DNA of 7,116 nucleotides from contig MERZ01000213.1 in NCBI GenBank assembly GCA_001770785.1, forward strand, positions 1 through 7,116. The letters run 5' to 3'. Below the pieces are notes generated by a model that had not been told where the DNA came from, made no database searches, and was given only the letters and a program-made list of their open reading frames with translations. The stretch comes from Burkholderiales bacterium RIFCSPHIGHO2_12_FULL_61_11. GTDB taxonomy: Bacteria > Pseudomonadota > Gammaproteobacteria > Burkholderiales > Burkholderiaceae_C. Below, one piece after another: positions 1 to 6,089 of this stretch (the first letter of the stretch is position 1; each line of letters begins with the position of its first letter). Made by a program: the position numbers and the translations under genes.

Positions 1-42
1 ATCGACAACTTGTTCGCCATGACCGCGATGGTCGGCAAGTAG
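1..42 (+). CDS. C-terminal end of an unidentified upstream gene (partial)
   Basis: The first frame reads 13 codons, IDNLFAMTAMVGK, and then a TAG stop at 40-42. The rest of the gene lies left of the window. The reading frame is the same one used by the GIY-YIG gene that starts 16 bases further on. So few residues do not identify a family. Another plus frame is also open across this stretch, so even the existence of this gene is uncertain. Confidence 0.3.
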   Translation: MDNLFAMTAMVGK

Positions 43-57
43 CGCAATCAAATCAAT

Positions 58-321
58 ATGCCACGGCTAGACGCTTACACTTTGTATGCGGGCGTCACCA
101 ACAATCTGGTGCGCCGCGTGTTCGAACACAAAAGTGATTTCGTTGCGGGTTTTACCCGCCAATATGGGGTGCATACGCTGGTCTGGTTTGAGTCCACCTG
201 CTCCATTGCGGCGGCAATTCAGCGGGAAAAACAGCTCAAAAACTGGAAACGGGAGTGGAAGGTGGCGCTGATTGAGAGTGACAATCCTGAGTGGAATGAC
301 CTCTACGACGGGTTACTCTAA
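58..321 (+). CDS. Small GIY-YIG nuclease-family protein, apparently N-terminally truncated
   Basis: The 87-residue product matches the small single-domain GIY-YIG proteins often annotated as 'excinuclease ABC subunit C-like'. Visible hallmarks are the YIG-equivalent YAG at residues 10-12 (LYAGVTNN), the catalytic-type Arg in LVRRV (R20), EHK at 23-25, GFTRQYG at 31-37, the REKQLK helix with the expected metal-binding Glu (E57), and the terminal NPEWNDL (76-82). Family members usually run about 90-100 residues and begin with a strand of the type VYIL carrying the first conserved Tyr. Here that strand is absent: only about six residues precede TLYAG, and the frame is closed by a stop 16 bases upstream of the ATG. 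No good ribosome binding site precedes ATG 58. It may be a decaying copy or use an unusual start. Known family chemistry is metal-dependent DNA strand cleavage; activity here is doubtful. It converges on the deacetylase gene and is followed directly by a repeat island. Confidence 0.62.
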   Translation: MPRLDAYTLYAGVTNNLVRRVFEHKSDFVAGFTRQYGVHTLVWFESTCSIAAAIQREKQLKNWKREWKVALIESDNPEWNDLYDGLL

Positions 322-363
322 GGCGCTTGGGTTGGCGCGGTTGACATGGATTGCGGGTCAAGC

Positions 364-471
364 CCGCAATGACAACTTTGGGGCCGCAGTGACAACTTTG
401 AGGGGCCGCAATGACAACTTTGGGGCCGCAGTGACAACCCGTAGTGACAATTGGGGGGTTGCGATGACAAC
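364..471. repeat. Degenerate tandem array of about 20-bp units
   Basis: Units start with CCGCAATGACAACTTTGGGG or a close variant. Successive copies lie at 364-383, 384-405 (two extra bases), 406-425, 426-438 (shortened), 439-459 (diverged) and 460-471 (partial). The first and third copies are identical over 20 bases. Every unit keeps the core RTGACAA. The copies alternate CAATGAC and CAGTGAC, which suggests duplication of a two-unit block. Confidence 0.85.
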
Positions 472-480
472 TCTTTTTTT

Positions 481-518
481 CATTCCGGCCTTTGGTTGTC
501 ATTCCGGCCTTTGGCTGT
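481..518. repeat. 19-bp direct repeat, two copies
   Basis: CATTCCGGCCTTTGGTTGT (481-499) is followed without a gap by the same sequence with one change (500-518, GGCTGT in place of GGTTGT). The CATTCCGGCC start resembles one half of the palindromic repeats nearby, so these may be half-elements that lost their second arm. Confidence 0.8.
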
Positions 519-545
519 CATCCCGGACTCGATCCGGGATCCATG
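516..545. repeat. Palindromic repeat, CCCGGA...TCCGGG type, copy 1
   Basis: A perfect 8-bp stem, ATCCCGGA (520-527) with TCCGGGAT (533-540), encloses a five-base loop, CTCGA. It is bordered by TGTC on the left and CCATG on the right. It matches the 6090-6119 copy at 26 of 30 positions, and the only stem differences are a compensated pair. This type of small dispersed palindrome is common in proteobacterial genomes; its function is not established. Confidence 0.8.
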
Positions 546-562
546 ACTTGCGGGTGCTGAAA

Positions 563-580
563 CCCCGAACTTGATCCGGG
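563..580. repeat. Partial palindromic repeat (CCCGAACTTGATCCGGG type)
   Basis: CCCG (564-567) pairs with CGGG (577-580) around AACTTGATC. It is a shorter relative of the other palindromes in this gap and is followed at 585-592 by the usual CAATGACA border. Confidence 0.6.
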
Positions 581-623
581 AACGCAATGACAAAGGTGGG
601 GTGCAATGACAAATGCCGCTGTC

Positions 624-644
624 ACCCCGAACCTGATCCGGGGT
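624..644. repeat. Palindromic repeat just downstream of the deacetylase stop
   Basis: ACCCCG (624-629) pairs with CGGGGT (639-644) around AACCTGATC. It lies three bases beyond the deacetylase stop codon on the minus strand. It could act as a transcript-end hairpin or block 3' exonucleases, but no T-run follows it on the minus strand, so it is not a standard intrinsic terminator. Confidence 0.65.
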
Positions 645-647
645 CAA

Positions 648-1616
648 TCAAGCGTTGCGCAAGTTGGCCAACATGCGGCCCCCGAACCGTAACTTGGTTT
701 TGTCCCATGGCGTAAAGCGCCGGATCTGGAACAGGTCGTCCCCCGTGCCCGAGGCTCCCCACCGGGTGCTGACGGCGGCGTCAAAGCCCAGGCTGTGCAC
801 CACTTCCACGGTTTGTGGTGTGTAGTCTTCACCCGGCTTGCCATTGGGGTAGGCGAACAAGCCTACGCGCTCACCGAGCAGCTGCTCCAAAAAAATCTTG
901 CTTTCGCCGATTTCCTGTCGGGCCTGTTCATCGGTGAGCCGGGCCAGGATGGGATGAGAAACCGTGTGCGCACCAATCTGCATGCCCGCCTGGCGCGTGG
1001 TCTTGACCTCGTGCGAGGTCATCATCAGGTTGTGGGGCAGTTGCACTTTGGCAAGCTTGGCAATTTCTTCAGTGAGGCTGATCCGCTCTTGCACAGGGCG
1101 GTATTTGATGTGGTTGATGAGGGTGGTTATGGCTGCTTTCTTGTCATTGCGAGCGAAGCGCGGCAACCCATGCAACCCGGAAGTCATGGATTGCCGCGCT
1201 TCGCTCGCAATGACGGACAAATCTTTGCACGCCCGAACCGTTTCGATAATGGTGTCGTTCCACATGCGGCCACCATCCAGAAAACCAGTGGCGATGAAAA
1301 AGGTGGCTGTCAAACCGTGGCGCTGCAAAATGGGCATGGCCACGTAGTGGTTGTCGGCATAGCCGTCGTCAAAGGTGATACAGGCGGCGCGCGCGGGGAG
1401 CGTGCCCGTCTTAAGGCGGGCCACAGCCTGGTCCAGCGGCAACACGTTGAACCACGTTTTGAGCCAGCCACAGACCTCGGCAAACCGGCGGACATGCATT
1501 TCGTCAGGAAACAGCGGGTCGGGCTCTGGCAATACCCGGTGAAAGATCAGAACTGAAAGACGCGCGCGCTTACCGGCGGGCGACATCCAATGTAGCAATG
1601 GCTTGAGCAGCATCAC
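648..1616 (-). CDS. Polysaccharide deacetylase (NodB-type, carbohydrate esterase 4 family)
   Basis: This 322-residue protein should remove acetyl groups from N-acetylated sugars of the exopolysaccharide. NodB-fold motifs appear in order: LIFHRVLP at 23-30; TFDDGYADNH at 81-90, with D83 as probable catalytic base and D84 as metal ligand; the metal-binding H-x3-H at H217 and H221 (GAHTVSHPIL); and FAYPNG at 254-259. No signal peptide is evident, so an envelope location is not shown by the sequence. Residues 135-158 are encoded wholly by an inserted-looking palindromic repeat, between WNDTIIE and the H-x3-H motif, where family members vary. The start is GTG at 1616 or the adjacent ATG at 1613. 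The ATG shares an A with the ligase's TGA stop (TGATG), pointing to translational coupling, and is at least as likely. It is the last gene of the operon in the window. Confidence 0.92.
   Translation of the reverse strand: MMLLKPLLHWMSPAGKRARLSVLIFHRVLPEPDPLFPDEMHVRRFAEVCGWLKTWFNVLPLDQAVARLKTGTLPARAACITFDDGYADNHYVAMPILQRHGLTATFFIATGFLDGGRMWNDTIIETVRACKDLSVIASEARQSMTSGLHGLPRFARNDKKAAITTLINHIKYRPVQERISLTEEIAKLAKVQLPHNLMMTSHEVKTTRQAGMQIGAHTVSHPILARLTDEQARQEIGESKIFLEQLLGERVGLFAYPNGKPGEDYTPQTVEVVHSLGFDAAVSTRWGASGTGDDLFQIRRFTPWDKTKLRFGGRMLANLRNA
1143..1214. repeat. 72-bp palindromic element inside the deacetylase gene
   Basis: Two perfect 24-bp inverted arms, 1143-1166 (starting GTCATTGCGAGCGAAGCGCG) and 1191-1214, flank a 24-bp spacer. 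The pairing continues four bases into the spacer with one mismatch. The length is exactly 24 codons and the element starts on a codon boundary of the deacetylase, where it is read as VIASEARQ...GLPRFARND. The same nucleotide pattern is familiar as a dispersed intergenic repeat in proteobacteria. Finding it in frame in an otherwise intact enzyme gene recalls the Rickettsia palindromic elements that insert into genes. Confidence 0.93.
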
Positions 1617-2917
1617 GGTAGGGCGGGCTTGGCATTCCTGGCGTCCAAGGCGGCTTGCTTCAGGGCTTGTTCAGCGTCTTCCGTGATCCACTCCTTGCGG
1701 TCCATCCAGCGGCAACCCAGCACCACGAGGATGAGGATGTTGTAAGGCAGGTCGTAGTACGACAAGCTGAGAAACGCGCCCCCCACCGCATACCCGGCCA
1801 GGCTGACCTGGCACATGGCACCCAAGTGCGACAGCCACTGGGTTTGAGGTAGCGCTTGCCCCTGAATACGCAAACGCCCAGCCGAACGCCAGACAAAAAA
1901 CCACAGCAGCAAAAACAGGGCGAAGCCCACAAAGCCATGTTCACCCAGCACCATGAAATAGATGCTATGAGCGGCGTGAACATCCAGTGGGTCAGGGGCA
2001 TACAAGGCAAACAGGTCTGGCATGTAGATCATGAATCCACCACCAAAAAAGTTGGCCTTGGCCAGGTTCCAAGCCATCCACCAGGCGTTGATGCGACCGG
2101 TAGCGGATGCGTCTTGCTCATAGGTCCTGATCGTTTCCATGCGCGCCCACCATTGCTCTGGCATGAACGACAACAAGGCTACCCCAGCCACCACCAGCAA
2201 TCCGGCGACGGCAATTTTCTTGTTACTGCGCCACCACAATACGCTCACCATTGCGGCAATAGCAAGAAAGGCTCCGCGCGACTGGCTGCCAAGTGCGGCT
2301 GCAGCACACAAGAGCATGGACAACACCAGCCCACGCTTGATCCAGACCGACTCGGTTGTCAGGTGCAAAAAGCGCATAAGGGGAATGATCATCACCAAGG
2401 CCAACGCAAGCTCGTTGTTGCCGCCAATGTAACTCCCCTCTGGCCCCCAAACCATATGACGACCCCCAGTTGCCAGAGTGAACAATCCACCTTTGACTCC
2501 AAAAAAACCGATCGATCCAGCCAATACCCATGCCAACATCGTGATGTGTTTTTTTGAATAAAGCACCACCATGGCGACGAGTACCATCAGGTCGATTTTC
2601 ATGACCCGATTCCATAAGTCGAAACTTTGATCAAAATAAAACGAGAATGGCAAGGTAATGCACATCCACAGCATGAAGAGCATCAGCAGGGTGGTTTCAC
2701 GGGTCAAGAAAAAGTTTCGCCGGTCTTTGGTCAACAGCAGTCCGAGCAGGATGGAGATTGCAATGGCAGCGGCCACCGGCATGCTGCTCAGATGCCAGCT
2801 GTAGGCATGGGGGTTCATGATGCTGACCCAGGTCCAGCCCAATATCCCGAGCCAGGGATGCAGCAAAGAATATGCCGCCAAAGCGACGATGATGGGACCG
2901 AGCACCAGGTCACGCAT
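1613..2917 (-). CDS. XrtA-associated O-antigen ligase/polymerase-like membrane protein
   Basis: The 434-residue polytopic inner-membrane protein resembles the family called 'putative O-glycosylation ligase, exosortase A-associated', related to O-antigen ligase WaaL and polymerase Wzy. Support comes from the N-terminal segment HPWLGILGWTWVSIMNPHAYSW (in two parts, residues 20-29 and 30-41), about ten hydrophobic segments, GPEGSYIGGNNELALAL (158-174), the family motif SQSRGAFLAI (211-220), TGRINAWWMAW (273-283) and AHSIYFMVLGEHGF (316-329) in the presumed periplasmic loop. Its likely role is polymerising the lipid-linked glycan or attaching it to an acceptor; the true substrate is not known. 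The start is set at ATG 2917, which has GGGGA eight bases upstream and the expected MRDL beginning. A TTG five codons earlier would add residues lacking homology. It overlaps the preceding glycosyltransferase by eight bases and the deacetylase start by one to four. Confidence 0.88.
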   Translation of the reverse strand: MRDLVLGPIIVALAAYSLLHPWLGILGWTWVSIMNPHAYSWHLSSMPVAAAIAISILLGLLLTKDRRNFFLTRETTLLMLFMLWMCITLPFSFYFDQSFDLWNRVMKIDLMVLVAMVVLYSKKHITMLAWVLAGSIGFFGVKGGLFTLATGGRHMVWGPEGSYIGGNNELALALVMIIPLMRFLHLTTESVWIKRGLVLSMLLCAAAALGSQSRGAFLAIAAMVSVLWWRSNKKIAVAGLLVVAGVALLSFMPEQWWARMETIRTYEQDASATGRINAWWMAWNLAKANFFGGGFMIYMPDLFALYAPDPLDVHAAHSIYFMVLGEHGFVGFALFLLLWFFVWRSAGRLRIQGQALPQTQWLSHLGAMCQVSLAGYAVGGAFLSLSYYDLPYNILILVVLGCRWMDRKEWITEDAEQALKQAALDARNAKPALP

Positions 2918-4073
2918 AACTTTTTTCCCCAATGTTTGAAAGCGAACCTGTCACCTTTTCTGCATGCTGTCGCCATGTAAGTTGCTTGCGTGTGATGACC
3001 GCCCGGGCAGCAGCAGCAATTCGCTCGCGTAAGTCCATATCCCTGGAAAGGATATCGAGAGCTTCTTCGATGCCATTCGGATCCTGCGGATCGTACAGCA
3101 AGGCGTCAACACCATGGGTGAGGATTTCATGATGGTTGGGCTGATCGGGCGCGATGATGGCTTTGGAAAGCGCCAGGTACTCGAACAAACAAAGCGGCGA
3201 CGCGTAAGGGAGCAAAGCAGTCTGCACGGCAATATCAAAAGCCATCGACAGGGCAGGAACCTGCTCACGATTGACGACACCCGTGAACGTGAGTCGATCC
3301 GCAACGCCCAAGCGGGCCGCGCACTGCTCCACTTCGAGGCGGGCGGGGCCATCTCCGATGACAAACAGGTGAACATTTTGGTCGGCAGCCCGGAGTGCAA
3401 TCCATTTCACGATTCTGTCGAGCCGGTCCCACTCGCGAACAAAACCGGTAAAACCCACGACGACACGCCCAGTCAATCCGAGTGCAGCTTTTGCTTCTTC
3501 ACATGAGGGAAGATCAGCGTAGTGCTTTTCATTGACGGCGTTGGGAATAACCCGAATCCGACGGGATTCCACCCCTTTTGAAACCATATGGTTCGCAAGA
3601 ACCTGCGTCACGGGCAGGATCACATCCGCATTTTTCCAGACATACAGTTCTAGCCTGTCCGCGAGCCTTGGCCACGCGAGACCACCATACTGACGCCGCT
3701 CAATCGCCATGGGTGCATTCACTTCAAGAATCAGTGGCAAACCGAACCTATTCTTCACCCAGACTCCGGCCAACAGGTACAGGTTGTACCGCTCGTAGAT
3801 ACAGTCCGGCTGAAATTCACGGACGTTTCGAACGAGCCGCCTGTAAGCTACCAGCGAGTAGGCCAGTTCCGCGAGTTCGTAAACCAGCTGGGGCAAAAAT
3901 GCCTTGAGTCGCCCTACCCATCCAGCACTGCCGCCGGAGGGATTGTGGCCCTCCACACTCGGTGCACATTCCCTGACCGTGTGGCCATTGGCCCTGAGTC
4001 CACCAATCATTTCTTCGATGTGCGTGGACTGCCCGTCACGAGATGCGGTTCGATGGTGGTAAAGAATTTTCAT
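2910..4073 (-). CDS. GT4-family glycosyltransferase
   Basis: This 387-residue GT-B fold, cytoplasmic sugar transferase should move a sugar from a nucleotide donor to the growing lipid-linked glycan. The N-terminal acceptor domain begins MKILYHHRTASRDGQSTHIE, with the usual GQSTHI-type loop at 14-19. The linker RVIPNAV (174-180) leads to the C-terminal donor domain, which shows VVVGFTGFVREWDRL (204-218), LFVIGDGPARLEVE (236-249) and the family signature ASPLCLFEYLALSKAI (291-306). Within that signature, E298 is the donor-binding Glu, and the second Glu of the usual E-x7-E is replaced by Ala/Ser-rich sequence. ATG 4073 follows the amidotransferase stop after a 24-bp gap. The sugar specificity cannot be read. 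It does not look like the XrtA stp1 or stp3 families, so I leave it as a general GT4 enzyme. Confidence 0.88.
   Translation of the reverse strand: MKILYHHRTASRDGQSTHIEEMIGGLRANGHTVRECAPSVEGHNPSGGSAGWVGRLKAFLPQLVYELAELAYSLVAYRRLVRNVREFQPDCIYERYNLYLLAGVWVKNRFGLPLILEVNAPMAIERRQYGGLAWPRLADRLELYVWKNADVILPVTQVLANHMVSKGVESRRIRVIPNAVNEKHYADLPSCEEAKAALGLTGRVVVGFTGFVREWDRLDRIVKWIALRAADQNVHLFVIGDGPARLEVEQCAARLGVADRLTFTGVVNREQVPALSMAFDIAVQTALLPYASPLCLFEYLALSKAIIAPDQPNHHEILTHGVDALLYDPQDPNGIEEALDILSRDMDLRERIAAAARAVITRKQLTWRQHAEKVTGSLSNIGEKSYA
2926..2930 (-). promoter_or_regulatory. Ribosome binding site of the ligase gene
   Basis: GGGGA on the minus strand, followed by an A-rich eight-base spacer and ATG at 2917. 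It lies within the last codons of the upstream glycosyltransferase gene and supports ATG 2917 over the upstream TTG at 2932. Confidence 0.6.
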
Positions 4074-4097
4074 GGATGCAGCACGGACTCGGCGTCA

Positions 4098-5996
4098 TTA
4101 GACCTTGTTCATTACGTTGCGCAAAAAAGCGTCATACATCAGCAACGTCCAGATCGGCGTGCTGTGATCCCGAGCGCCTGATTCATGCTGCTCAACAAGC
4201 CGGCGGATGGTGGCGACGTTAAACCATCCTGATTCGGCCATCTGGCTACCCAGAAGAGCCTCCCGCACCCTGCCGCGCAAGGGTCCACGCAGCCAACGTG
4301 CCAACGGTACCGCAAATCCCATCTTGGGTCGATACAGTACATCTTGCGGCAGGTACGGCTCCATGGACTTCTTGAAGATGTACTTGCCTTCAGAGCCCCG
4401 CATTTTGAATACCGATGGCAGCGTTGCCAGCCACTCCACCAGTTCATGGTCCATCAGCGGCTCGCGCACCTCCAGCGAATGGGCCATGCTGGCACGATCG
4501 ACCTTGGTGTTGATATCACCTACCAGATACGTTTTGAGATCAATGTACTGGATTAGCGCGAGCGGATCGGCAGTACCCGCACGGTTGGCGTGCCGGCGAA
4601 ACACCTCTTGGGCACTGTACCCACCAAGCTCCATCTTGAATGAGCCGCTATATAACTGGCTGCGCATGGGCTCACGAATCAGCGACATGGTGTGAAAATA
4701 CGCCTCGACCGAGTCGCGTGCCTGCGCTTCAAAAGTGGTTTTCGCACGGAACATGCGGGGAGCCCAATCGGCTTTGGGATACCAGCGCCCCAATGCCCCA
4801 AACAGGGGACGTCGCAATCCAAGGGGCAATGTCGCACGCAATTTTTCTTCCAGCAGATGCAGCCGATAACGACGGTAACCCCCAAAAGTCTCGTCGCCTC
4901 CGTCGCCCGAGAGCGCGACGGTAACGTGGTCACGCGCGAGTTGGCAGACCCGGTAAGTAGGAATGGCCGAGCTGTCGGCATAAGGCTCGTCATACAGGCG
5001 CGCCAACGTGTCGATGAGGTCGAAGTCGTCGCTCTTGACAACTTCAAGACGATGGTTGGTGTGGTAGCGGTCGGCCACCTTCTGCGCAAACGCAGACTCA
5101 TTGAAGGCCGGGTCGTCAAAGCCGATGGAGCACGTGTTGACGGGCTCTGGCGACAAGCCGGCCATGACGGCGACGACGGCGCTGCTGTCCACCCCACCGG
5201 ACAGAAACGCGCCAAGCGGCACTTCTGCGATCATGCGCAGGCGCACGGACTCTTGCAGTCGCGCGATCAGCTCAGCCTGGGCATCGGCCTCGGAGACCGG
5301 GTTATCCAGGCTGAACTTGACATCCCAGTAGGCCACCGGTTCGCCCAGCGGCTGGCCGCGTTTGATGGTGAGGATGTGGCCGGGTGAGAGTTTTTTGGCC
5401 TGCTTGAAGATGGTGCGCGGCTCGGCCACGTAACCCAGCGCGAAATACTCTTCCACCGCCAGGGGATCGATGTCGCGACGCAGGCCACCGTGGGCCAGAA
5501 TGGACTTCAGCTCGGAGCCGAACAGCAGGGTGCCGTCATCAAGCAGCGCGTAGTGCATGGGCTTGACGCCCAGCCGGTCACGCGCCAGGAAAAAGGTTTG
5601 CTGGTTGCGGTCCCACAGGGCAAAGGCAAACATGCCGCGAAAGCGCTTGACGCAGTTGGCGCCCCAGGATTCCCACCCATGGACGATGACCTCGGTGTCG
5701 CTTCGGGTATGAAACACATGGCCCAGCGCCTGAAGTTCGGGGATGAGTTGCTGGTAATTGTAAATTTCGCCGTTGAAGACCACCACCACGGAGCCATCTT
5801 CGTTGAACAGCGGCTGCTGGCCGGTGGCGATGTCGATGATGGACAGACGCCGATGGCCCAAGCCCACGCCAGGCTCGATATGCAGGCTGCCCTCGTCCGG
5901 ACCACGGTGCAGCTGCGAGTCGTTCATGCGCTGGAGCACGGCGCGGTTGATGTCGCTTCCGCCACGGGTGTCAAAAATGCCGGTAATGCCGCACAT
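4098..5996 (-). CDS. XrtA-system amidotransferase 1 (asparagine synthase-like)
   Basis: The 632-residue protein has the two-domain architecture of glutamine-dependent asparagine synthase. After Met removal, Cys2 (MCGITGIF) is the glutaminase nucleophile, followed by LHRGPDEG (29-36), GHRRLSIID (47-55), NGEIYNYQQL (75-84) and SDTEV (99-103). The synthetase domain shows the ATP-pyrophosphatase loop LSGGVDSSAVVAVM (265-278) and ALSGDGGDETFGGYRRY (361-377). All key residues are intact. Length and sequence fit the family 'exosortase A system-associated amidotransferase 1', a fixed member of XrtA exopolysaccharide loci, rather than the housekeeping AsnB. Ammonia from glutamine would be passed through a tunnel to an adenylated carboxylate, probably a uronic acid or other acidic precursor, but the substrate is unproven. 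ATG 5996 gives the required exposed Cys2. Only a weak ribosome binding site and no clear promoter were seen upstream. Confidence 0.93.
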   Translation of the reverse strand: MCGITGIFDTRGGSDINRAVLQRMNDSQLHRGPDEGSLHIEPGVGLGHRRLSIIDIATGQQPLFNEDGSVVVVFNGEIYNYQQLIPELQALGHVFHTRSDTEVIVHGWESWGANCVKRFRGMFAFALWDRNQQTFFLARDRLGVKPMHYALLDDGTLLFGSELKSILAHGGLRRDIDPLAVEEYFALGYVAEPRTIFKQAKKLSPGHILTIKRGQPLGEPVAYWDVKFSLDNPVSEADAQAELIARLQESVRLRMIAEVPLGAFLSGGVDSSAVVAVMAGLSPEPVNTCSIGFDDPAFNESAFAQKVADRYHTNHRLEVVKSDDFDLIDTLARLYDEPYADSSAIPTYRVCQLARDHVTVALSGDGGDETFGGYRRYRLHLLEEKLRATLPLGLRRPLFGALGRWYPKADWAPRMFRAKTTFEAQARDSVEAYFHTMSLIREPMRSQLYSGSFKMELGGYSAQEVFRRHANRAGTADPLALIQYIDLKTYLVGDINTKVDRASMAHSLEVREPLMDHELVEWLATLPSVFKMRGSEGKYIFKKSMEPYLPQDVLYRPKMGFAVPLARWLRGPLRGRVREALLGSQMAESGWFNVATIRRLVEQHESGARDHSTPIWTLLMYDAFLRNVMNKV

Positions 5997-6021
5997 AATG
6001 TCTTAGGCTTTTCTATAAATC

Positions 6022-6052
6022 TGTCATTCTGGCGAAGGCCGGAGGAATCCAG
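6022..6052. repeat. Degraded palindromic repeat, CCGGCGAAGGCCGG type
   Basis: TGTCATTCTGGCGAAGGCC followed by GGAGGAATCCAG is a worn copy of the common dispersed repeat. The central GGC-GAAG-GCC hairpin remains, while a C-to-T change and two extra G bases disturb the outer stem. It lies about 25 bases upstream of the amidotransferase start. Confidence 0.65.
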
Positions 6053-6089
6053 TGCGTTGTAAGTGATTGATATTGATAGGCTAAGCGCT

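Larger units (their letters stand above)
322..647. other. Repeat island between convergent genes, no credible gene
   Basis: This 326-bp gap between the GIY-YIG gene and the deacetylase stop consists almost entirely of short repeats: a degenerate tandem array, a 19-bp direct repeat and three small palindromes, listed separately. About a dozen copies of TGACA or its complement TGTCA fall in it. Open frames cross it on both strands, but their translations are only repeat products (for example repeated NDNFGAAVT). A run of seven T at 474-480 follows a weak GTTG/CAAC stem and could help stop plus-strand transcription, but it is not a convincing intrinsic terminator. Confidence 0.75.

Noticed and set aside
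364..471. CRISPR array
   Set aside because: Units are adjacent and about 20 bp, with no unique spacers between them and no cas genes nearby.
236..574. Open frames on both strands across the left repeat island
   Set aside because: Their sequence is the tandem repeat translated (NDNFGAAVT or CHCGPKVVIA). One also runs antisense into the GIY-YIG gene.
1143..1214. Insertion sequence or intrinsic terminator within the deacetylase
   Set aside because: There is no transposase, no target-site duplication that I can see, no T-run after the stem, and the reading frame continues intact through it.
795..1556. 253-codon plus-strand frame opposite the deacetylase
   Set aside because: The minus strand carries all NodB motifs. 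The plus frame is an antisense shadow, and the palindrome only makes it look repeated on both strands.
1856..2557. 233-codon plus-strand frame opposite the ligase gene
   Set aside because: Its composition is rich in Gln, His and Pro, as expected from the complement of a membrane-protein gene, and it shows no family motifs.
2918..2932. TTG at 2932 as start of the ligase gene
   Set aside because: ATG 2917 has a good ribosome binding site and gives the normal family N-terminus. The five added residues lie over the upstream gene's end.
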